NCBI GenBank assembly: GCA_963576565.1
Contig: OY755042.1
Span: forward strand, 101,054,185-101,118,184
Length of the DNA stretch: 64,000 bases
Direction of reading: 5' to 3'
From: Aspidapion aeneum
Lineage: Eukaryota; Arthropoda; Insecta; Coleoptera; Brentidae
Part shown: positions 59,401 through 64,000 of the stretch, one piece after another
Layout: the number at the start of each line of letters is the position of its first letter
Position numbering within the stretch: the stretch's first letter is position 1
Made by a program: the position numbers and the translations under genes
Notes under the pieces: generated by a model
Told to the model about the DNA's origin: nothing
What the model saw: only the letters and a program-made list of their open reading frames with translations
Databases searched by the model: none

Positions 59401-62056
59401 CTCTGTAGTTAGCAGGATGCTTGCCTCCACAGTGGATGCATTTTGGCTCAGATTCTTTTGGTTTGAGGCATTCTACAGTAAGATGTTTCCCCGTGCATTT
59501 TACGCAACGTGGTTCTTTAGCGCAATATTTTTGCGTGTGTCCATAAGATTGGCATCTTTTGCATTGAGGGACTAACTTTGAGGTTTTTAGTGCTTTTATT
59601 TCCACTTCAATCCCAAGGATACTGGAAATTTCAAAAATTTTGTTGATATCTTCATCGTGGCTGAATGTGAGCATAAACATGTTAAGAGGTTGTCTTGTTC
59701 TCCATTTAAGTTTGTTGCTGGCCTCCAGTGCCTTAAAACCTTTTTTTTGTAGATCAGCTACAATTTTTTGTGGGTCACATGAGAAGTGTAGCCTATTCGC
59801 TATTACTCTAATTGGCCTTATTTGTTTGTTTTCGTATGAGTGCCATTGATGCTTTATTTCATTAAGCATTTTAGTAACCAGCCGATAGCTGTCTGCGTCT
59901 TGTACATTTATTTTAATATTTTCGTTATTTAAAACTTTTATTTTAACTCCTTGTATGATATTTAACTTTTCATAAATATCATTAAAATTATTTACGCCAT
60001 TTACCATAATCGGTGGAGGTAATGGAGCTTTTTTAACCTTAGTTGGGGGTTCTTCATTTTGTGTTTTATTGGAGGGCTCTCCAGTGCCCGAGCTTTGTTG
60101 TGGTGGTGAGAGTGAAGTATCCATTCGACGTTTTTTCCAACCTTTTCCTTTTTGTCTGATCCACTCAGTTTCTCTTGCCAGATCGTCCTCATCAGTAATG
60201 TAGTCCATGTCAGACTCTTCTTTTTTAGTGACTTTTGTCTCTAAATCTGCAAATTTTCTTTGCATACTTTCCAGTTGACTTCGGAGATAATCCACTTGTA
60301 CACTAAGTGAATTTTTTTCGTTTTGGGATTTTTTCCATTCGCTATATAAAACTTCTTCATTTTGTGTTCTAGCATGGCTATCCTGAAATAATTCGGCATT
60401 ATCCATTTTTTCTTGATTTTGTTTGGGCTTTTCGCTAATTTTTAAAACAAGTTTCACACTTTTTTTGCTTTTAAACATGATATATTATTTATAATACACA
60501 TTGTATATAGATTCTCAACACAGGTATCTCGCGCGCGATGTTTTTTGTAAACAAAACAAACTCCGACTTTGACCTCGTTAGCACTATCATGCAGGTACGA
60601 TGCAATATAACCGTACGGAACTGCGATCGATTGAATACTATGCAAACTTTCCAGTGACATCTAAAAAAATAGTTTTTTACATGTTTTACCCAATTTTCAT
60701 CAAAACCAAACTCTTTTTCAAAAAATTTGTTGGGCGGTGTCTTCTATTTTTCATTATTTTAGACCCGTATTCGGGCTGGTAGTGGGAAAGTAGGGGAATA
60801 AATCGTGACCTCTCGTTTTCAAGAAGTTTTTCGTCATTCCTGCGTGTGCAGCGAAACAGCTGAGAAATGGGTATTTGTTTTTCACGCAAATTCTAGCTTA
60901 AGCCATGCCGCGTCTTACGTTTAGCGTTCACGAAAAAGTAAAGATAGTTCAATGGCAAAGTTATTTGTTGTCGCGTTTGAGGGAAGGGATATTCCAAGTT
61001 GTAGCACGGTCCAAAAAGACCCCTCTCTTATTTGTTTCGTTGGAGAAGCCATAAACTTTAGTTTGTGGTTGATACGGTATTAAATATACGTTACATAGTT
61101 ATCGTCCAAATTTTCGATATTTTATGTACAACTACCCTCGATCGATTTTCTTTACGAAATGTATAAAGAAAAGATCGCCGCGCTAGAGGAAACAATCGGG
61201 GTCATAAATTTTCTCCCTCTACTTTACTGAGGCGCACTGAGGACAGGTGTTGGCTATCCTGAAACAATAGGCGTAACCACGTGTAAACTTCTATCCTTTT
61301 TTCTTACATATTACATATTTCTTATACAGACAGGATCGTTCTACTAGGTACATAGAAAGTTAATCTCCCAATTTTCTTCCGCGCCACACAGCTAGCTGCT
61401 AGTGCTTTGTTGTCGAGCGCGTTGCTTCTCAGTCTGCCTGCATTCACGATGCGCGTTGGATATACGCCCATTTGCAAAAATTAATTTAAAAACACGCAAA
61501 TTAATTAATTATTTTACATGTACAGTCGGGGACTTTTTAACTTGCCGTTGTATTTTTTTTCTGTCAAAATTAATCATTTAAAGACATTTAAAAAAATACA
61601 TTTTTAAATATGTATGTATATAGACACAGGTAAGGTTCACAATTTTTTTATTTTGGTTAAAACTACTTTTCCGAATTTCAAATAGGAATTTTTTTATTTT
61701 CGAGGGCGCCAATTTAAAAAGTCCCCGACTGTACCTAGTAGAATGAGGCTGTCTGTATACAAAATTGTAAATGGTATTTTTTGTTTCAGGGTGGTGGCGG
61801 TGGCAGAAAAGGTGGCGGCGGTTACACTAAACAAATGCAATTGTCTCCTGAACTGGCATCTTTGGTTGGACAAGAGCAGATGGCTCGTCACGAGGTGGTT
61901 AAGAAAGTTTGGTCCATCATTAAAGAAAAGAACTTGTACGATCCCAAAAACAAACAGTACGCGATCTGTGATGATGCTTTGATGAAAGTTATTGGAACCA
62001 AACGCTTCAGGACCTTTGGTATGATGAAATACTTAAAAACACATTTTATCAGTTAA
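47420..62056 (+). CDS. DEK_C and SWIB domain protein (Uaf30/Spp27-like), five exons
   Basis: Coding exons are 47420-47462, 53854-53951, 54378-54491, 55485-55724 and 61790-62056, all with GT-AG introns and joining to an uninterrupted 253-codon frame. Residues about 4-62 (start MADISKDDLRKEIA, then KKVRQELEEKLDCKLQSRKK and IDDLVMEYV) form a DEK C-terminal-type domain that binds DNA. Residues about 70-165 are an acidic run followed by Lys/Ser/Glu-rich segments with KKKKKR-type nuclear signals. A GGGGGRKGGGG linker leads to a C-terminal SWIB fold (about 180-253) with LASLVGQEQMARHEVVKKVW, YDPKNKQYAICDDAL and FGMMKYLKTHF. In yeasts Uaf30/Spp27 is part of the RNA polymerase I upstream activating factor; metazoan homologues are probably chromatin-linked nuclear factors. 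The start is chosen because it opens the conserved domain. Exon 5 alone carries the SWIB domain. Confidence 0.95.
48301..48600. mobile_element. 300-bp MITE with CAGGGTGTTTCATAATAT ends
   Basis: Inverted ends CAGGGTGTTTCATAATAT and complement (ATATTATGAAACACCCTG) are flanked by TA at 48299-48300 and 48601-48602. CAGGGTGT-type ends with TA duplication are typical of insect mariner-derived MITEs. Lies in intron 1. Confidence 0.85.
49065..49612. mobile_element. 548-bp MITE with CAGTGTGTCCCC ends
   Basis: Ends CAGTGTGTCCCC and GGGGACACACTG are flanked by TA at 49063-49064 and 49613-49614. The interior contains further ACAGGGTG words (49344, 49490) and a nested palindromic element. Lies in intron 1. 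Non-coding. Confidence 0.75.
49078..49254. mobile_element. 177-bp palindromic MITE, CCCACATAGC family
   Basis: Nearly the full length is an inverted repeat: CCCACATAGCAAAAATCAAA pairs with TTTGATTTGTGCTATGTGGG, and AAGTTTAATAGGTCGCTTTT with its complement, around a short centre near 49165. The same ends occur on the larger element at 52865-53830. It sits just inside the left end of the 49065 MITE. Confidence 0.75.
50928..51070. mobile_element. Short repeat, TTAAATTACATAACG family, copy 2
   Basis: Shares TTAAATTACATAACGTTCAA, CACTTAATGTTTTTGGATT, CCAAAATCCCGAATTTTGGC and the final GCGTTATTTAATTTATG with the copy at 42741-42903. Lies in intron 1. Confidence 0.55.
51618..52333 (-). mobile_element. 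Hairpin-ended repeat element, copy 2 (in intron 1)
   Basis: Inverted copy of 17005-17785: hairpins at 51618-51653 and 52264-52304, a CTGTCTGT microsatellite at about 51748-51780, and three tandem units with AGGGTGGGGGTAGAT and GGAGTTAAACAAAAT. The match continues past the right hairpin into GCCCATAGATTGGCAGAGTA. Confidence 0.7.
52865..53830. mobile_element. 966-bp element, CCCACATAGC family (in intron 1)
   Basis: Ends CCCACATAGCACAGTCACGT and complement of ACGTTGATGTGACTTTTGTGGG are flanked by TA at 52863-52864 and 53831-53832. The right end lies only 21 bases before the start of exon 2, so sequence at its edge adjoins the polypyrimidine tract of the splice acceptor. Non-coding. Confidence 0.6.
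53952..54377 (+). other. Intron 2 of the DEK_C/SWIB gene
   Basis: Donor GTAGGT, acceptor TTTTGTTCCAG, phase 0, 426 bp. It contains a micro-hairpin insertion starting 12 nt after the exon. A further inverted pair (GGGGCAATTTA near 54012 and TAAATTGCCCC near 54066) is an unrelated hairpin. Confidence 0.85.
53964..53979. mobile_element. Micro-hairpin insertion, copy C (16 bp, 9-bp TSD)
   Basis: CACGGATGTGATCCGT lies between perfect copies of GGTTCTAAG at 53955-53963 and 53980-53988. The arms match the insertions at 906 and 13270. It sits 12 nt after the 3' end of exon 2, so its left target copy begins within the extended splice-donor region. Confidence 0.65.
54492..55484 (+). other. Intron 3 of the DEK_C/SWIB gene
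   Basis: Donor GTAAGG, acceptor TTTTTAATAG, phase 0, 993 bp; it contains the hAT-like MITE at 55032-55192. Confidence 0.85.
55032..55192. mobile_element. 161-bp hAT-like MITE with 8-bp duplication
   Basis: Ends CATGGGCGCACCCAGG and CCTGGGTGCGCCACT enclose G/C runs, flanked by perfect GTAAATAG at 55024-55031 and 55193-55200. Best preserved of the family also seen at 12119 and 18067. Confidence 0.85.
56443..59103 (-). CDS. Jockey-type ORF2: endonuclease and reverse transcriptase
   Basis: An 886-residue protein, the usual length for Jockey-clade ORF2. Residues 1-225 form an APE-like endonuclease with WNANG (N11/N13), SETHF (E38), GGDFNAKNTYWGS (D137) and SDHSPI (211-216), which nicks target DNA. 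Residues about 480-740 form the reverse transcriptase: SSYRPISLLPIISKLYEK, QFGFRDKHSTIDQ, VFLDVAQAFDKVWH (D576), GVPQGSVLGPYLY and FADD (661-664). The C-terminal part keeps GIQLWGCA. There is no RNase H domain, as in most Jockey-clade elements. The ATG at 59103 lies just before the ORF1 stop (ATGGTCAGTAA arrangement), so translation may be by reinitiation. All visible catalytic residues are present. Confidence 0.95.
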   Translation of the reverse strand: MVSNLRILAWNANGLLQHQQDLQVILDIEKIDVCLVSETHFTNQSHIKFKGYKVYHTTHPSNTAHGGSAVIIKENISHYEEMGYKTIEIQATLVSVKTKTYTLVISAVYIPPRHLLKKNQYLNFLRKLGNRFIIGGDFNAKNTYWGSRLTNSKGKELLQAISEYQCEPISTGKPTYYPTDPGKIPDLIDFFIVKNISLSFVDIEESFDLHSDHSPIILTLSKNIIKKEANISLVNKLTDWISFKQSLSEKINLSVPLQTPEQIDKEVDYFVTNIQQAAWENSPKPKRIFKGKNYPKEIRDLILEKRKLRRKWQQSRDPRDKTNLNNMTQRIRREILVIKNESINHFLNELTDDKNTDYSLWKATKDFKRPTIQIPPIRKPNNQWARSNEEKADIFASHLEKTFQPHEAPDEHFHLNEPHQIEDHIKLTSPKEILTEIKNINSKKAPGYDLINGVVIKQLPRKAIVKLCNLINASFRLRYVPKLWKVAEVIMIPKPGKPLHDVSSYRPISLLPIISKLYEKLLLKRIKPIIERQEIIPSHQFGFRDKHSTIDQVHRITNIIEKALEEGNVCSAVFLDVAQAFDKVWHEGLNFKLKRFLPKQYSDILESYISDRHFRVKQEDSYSNLREIQAGVPQGSVLGPYLYLLFTCDIPKPENCHLATFADDTGLLTVEKSIEKCIEKLQDAVTQIHSWTTKWRIKLNETKSIHVDFTNKNINHIQITINNIPVPYSNQAKYLGMTLDTKLRWKAHVKKKKEELEIRYRKMNWLIGRKSNLTIHNKLLLYRQILKPVWTYGIQLWGCAKESNILVVQRFQNKVLRNIVNAPWYVRNSDLHRDLKIETVAETIKKYAKSHEDRLHRHVNVEAIQLLDNTMLVRRLKRVKPFELVN
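59093..60478 (-). CDS. Jockey-type ORF1: Gag-like nucleic-acid-binding protein
   Basis: A 461-residue protein. Residues about 40-90 are likely coiled coil; 90-150 are charged and Pro/Ser-rich with a KKRR nuclear-type signal; about 160-300 match the PRE_C2HC-type RNA-binding region preceding the knuckles (IRVIANRLHFSCDPQKIVAD). Three zinc knuckles follow: CKRCQSYGHTQKYC (306-319), CVKCTGKHLTVEC (325-337) and CIHCGGKHPANYRGC (347-361). The C-terminus has another predicted coiled coil (LEKLNKLDERLTKLES). Such proteins package the element RNA. An internal Met at residue 25 is an alternative start; the first ATG is preferred for length. No stops or frameshifts. Confidence 0.92.
   Translation of the reverse strand: MFKSKKSVKLVLKISEKPKQNQEKMDNAELFQDSHARTQNEEVLYSEWKKSQNEKNSLSVQVDYLRSQLESMQRKFADLETKVTKKEESDMDYITDEDDLARETEWIRQKGKGWKKRRMDTSLSPPQQSSGTGEPSNKTQNEEPPTKVKKAPLPPPIMVNGVNNFNDIYEKLNIIQGVKIKVLNNENIKINVQDADSYRLVTKMLNEIKHQWHSYENKQIRPIRVIANRLHFSCDPQKIVADLQKKGFKALEASNKLKWRTRQPLNMFMLTFSHDEDINKIFEISSILGIEVEIKALKTSKLVPQCKRCQSYGHTQKYCAKEPRCVKCTGKHLTVECLKPKESEPKCIHCGGKHPANYRGCLVAKEIQKLKNKPKKPNLIPNVSTNRQNQQTRNTVTQNSVTRTYSQVAATATIPDINISSQNTMEQTLQLILEKLNKLDERLTKLESSNNGATNMPQNGQ
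60655..61789. other. Remainder of intron 4
   Basis: No gene recognised. GTCGGGGACTTTTTAA near 61526 and its complement TTAAAAAGTCCCCGAC near 61715 suggest a roughly 210-bp MITE (about 61523-61732) with ACAGTCGGGGACT ends flanked by TA-like bases. Confidence 0.5.
61522..61734. mobile_element. About 210-bp MITE with ACAGTCGGGGACTTTTT ends
   Basis: Left ACAGTCGGGGACTTTTTAA and right TTAAAAAGTCCCCGACTGT are perfect inverted repeats, with TGTA/TACC sequence outside suggesting a TA duplication. Lies 55 bp upstream of exon 5. Non-coding. Confidence 0.7.
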
Positions 62057-62770
62057 ATCTAAGTTTTGAATTTTCTATATTTCTTATAGATGTAAGTTAG
62101 ATTTTAGACACGTAAACGTAAAATTTTATCCATAAGTGTATTTTTGTTTGTGTAGAATCAGCAAATGTTTTATTTTTATTTAACTTTAAATTTTTGCTTG
62201 TAGTATTTTCACAGTTAACTTTGATGAGTTGTAAAGTTTCCTTTTAGCCTACTTTATTTTTGGTTATACCAAATTATAAATGTGTATGTTCTAGAAACAT
62301 ATTTTGCTCGGAATGGAATAAGTTGGCGCCGAATCAGAATCAACTTTGCGCGAAAATAAATTTTTCGATGAAATCACCTTAACCTCAACTTTCCTTACAT
62401 TGAAGATCAGTCCAGATTTACAAGTTGCCGTACATTAACTTAATTTAGCTTAGCCTAATCAAACTAAGCCTAACTTAATTATTATACATATTTTTTGCAC
62501 AAAAAATCTCTTAAGTTAGTTTTAGTTAACTTAGGGTAAGTTAATGTAAGGTAATTTGTAAGACTGAATTACCCTTAAGAGGTTTGGTCAGTAATTTAAA
62601 AAGCCCGCGTTACTCCTGGATGTACTGCAGTAAGTTTTTTTAATTACTTCATACCTTAATGTGAGCGCAAAGTTGAGGTGACAAACTAAATTAATTTTCG
62701 CGCCTGCCGCGCTTAGTTAGTATCAAGTTATCCTAGATTGTATTTTATTTGATTCAACAAAATAAACTTA
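62057..62770 (+). other. 3' UTR region of the DEK_C/SWIB gene
   Basis: AT-rich sequence after the stop codon, with AATAAA at 62355-62360 and again at 62761-62766 as candidate poly(A) signals. Which is used cannot be told from the sequence. CTTAACTTAATT-type words repeat at 62430-62560. Confidence 0.5.
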
Positions 62771-64000
62771 AGTCTGACGTAATCCATTTATTTTTTTTAT
62801 TTTGTTCTACACCTTTTTAAATTTTTCGTTTTGCTGATAAACCAGTACAAACACCTTTTGGAAAAGATTGTTAACAGCCTATTGGAAATGGAAGAAAATA
62901 TACTGCAGCCAACACAAAAAATAAATAAAGCTTGAGCGAAACTATAGTTGAGGATGTATATAAGTGGCACCGCGTCATAGTTATGGTAAACCAAGTTTTG
63001 CGACAAAATCTATGTAAAGAAGCCTCAAAAAATTGATGTTTTACTTTGTACCTGCAGTGTGCCGCTTTATATGTCTATAATAAAACACCGAGACCTTTTA
63101 AAGAAGATATAAAATAGGTACTTACCTAATAAATAAAGATCCAAAACAAAAGAAAATCCAAAATTATATTAAAATGTGCGTAAATATTGATTTAGTTGCA
63201 AAAACGGTAATTTGTTTTGTAAAAAGTCGGTCCCAATTTGTTTGACATTAAAACAGTCAAAACAACGAATAGAAAACGTCATAGCCCGGTTAAATCAATA
63301 TGTTCGTAGCAACCAGACAAGAGTATATATATGCTCCTTTCTAATTTTTATTTTTAATAAATCAGTGTTACCAAACTACAATCATAAAGTAATTTATTAT
63401 ACTGTATATATTACCAATGTTTTGAGTTATACAGGGTGTCCCATTAAGGATGGCAGCCGGATTTATCTCAGATACTAGTACAGCTACGACTTCGGGAATT
63501 TTTTTTATAACAAAATCGGTCCTTGTGAATTCACCTAAAATATTTTTGTTTCTGTAGCTCCCCGCTAGGGGGCAGTAATAACATCACCCAACTATAAAAA
63601 TTTAATTTTATGATAAAACTCTATGATAAACATACACAAATTTTATCATATTCGTATTCCTTGAAAAATTCTGCATAATCTGGACCTCTCACTTGTACCT
63701 CTTTCTCACTTCCCCACGTGGGTGGAATGAAAATGTCACTTTTTATTTAAAAAGTAATTACTTCTACGTGGTAACTAAACCGACTCTTAATATTTATTTG
63801 ACTTATTAAGAAAACCCTAAAAAATGCAAATATTCTTGATTTTTTGTTTAAATTAAAATTTTTTCGAAAGAGGAAATTTTTTGAAAATCCCAAACCAAAA
63901 AACTTAAATTTTTTTATAAAAAATTCAGATACAAACCCATTAATATTTTTACTTGGACTTGTCAAGCGATATTCATTTAAGATATAACTGAAATCCGCAA
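62771..64000. other. 3' flank, no gene recognised
   Basis: AT-rich. A CAGGGTGTCCCATTAAGGAT at 63432 preceded by TA is the left end of a MITE of the CAGGGTGT type whose partner end may lie beyond the window. Short open frames have no recognised motif. Confidence 0.4.

Larger units (their letters stand above)
56218..60642 (-). mobile_element. Full-length Jockey-type non-LTR retrotransposon
   Basis: About 4.4 kb on the minus strand: 164-nt 5' UTR, ORF1, ORF2 overlapping ORF1 by 11 nt, a 3' UTR of about 200 nt with AATAAA directly before a tail of about 28 A (T-run 56218-56245). Target duplication CAAACTTTCCAG lies at 56206-56217 and 60643-60654. Both ORFs are open and the poly(A) is still long, so the insertion looks recent. 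A GGTTA element about 30 nt from the 5' end is placed like the downstream promoter element of Jockey-type internal promoters, but this is weak. Confidence 0.93.
55725..61789 (+). other. Intron 4 of the DEK_C/SWIB gene
   Basis: Donor GTAAGT, acceptor TTTGTTTCAG, phase 0, 6.1 kb. About 4.4 kb of it is the antisense Jockey-type LINE. The frame from exon 4 meets a stop six bases into the intron (GTA AGT TAA). The remaining 60655-61789 has no recognised gene. Confidence 0.85.

Overview
The window is AT-rich eukaryotic DNA and almost certainly comes from an insect. Evidence is the arthropod-type DEK_C/SWIB gene with GT-AG introns, a Jockey-type LINE, RTE-like LINE fragments ending in short microsatellites, mariner, P-like and hAT remnants, and very many MITEs. 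I suspect a beetle from the repeat style, but the sequence alone does not prove it. There are no bacterial operons, CRISPR arrays or phage genes.

Only one complete host gene can be reconstructed: a five-exon plus-strand gene (ATG at 47420, stop ending at 62056). It encodes a 253-residue nuclear protein with an N-terminal DEK_C domain, an acidic/basic low-complexity middle and a C-terminal SWIB domain. Its 14.6 kb span is mostly intron filled with transposons. Intron 4 holds a full-length, apparently intact Jockey-type retrotransposon in antisense (56218-60642, both ORFs open, 12-bp target-site duplication). A possible 5' coding exon of another gene lies at 365-543.

Layout. 1-5 kb: candidate exon, a 22-bp hairpin insertion, a tRNA-derived SINE candidate, a DNA transposon. 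5.5-10.3 kb: a giant foldback structure with long inverted arms made of tandem subrepeats and with MITEs nested inside. 10.5-22.4 kb: MITEs, a mariner pseudogene, two 5'-truncated RTE-like LINEs, one of them split by a small DNA element. 22.8-27.6 kb: a 169-bp satellite array interrupted by a hAT element (itself holding a TTAA-flanked MITE) and by a 1.2 kb DNA transposon. 28.0-30.85 kb: a DNA transposon with a decayed coding remnant and a 998-bp foldback element with a 9-bp duplication. 31.03-40.08 kb: a 9 kb composite whose outer ends are inverted and flanked by the same 8-bp duplication. 40.2-47 kb: MITE, a GTACGT-rich array, and a P-like transposon with an 8-bp duplication. 47.4-62.1 kb: the host gene. 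62.1-64 kb: 3' flank.

The most unusual signal is a set of three tiny palindromic insertions (16-29 bp, ends CACGGAT/ATCCGT) at 906, 13270 and 53964, each flanked by perfect 8-9 bp direct repeats. All coordinates and translations were worked out by eye, so boundaries of repeats without clear duplications are approximate.
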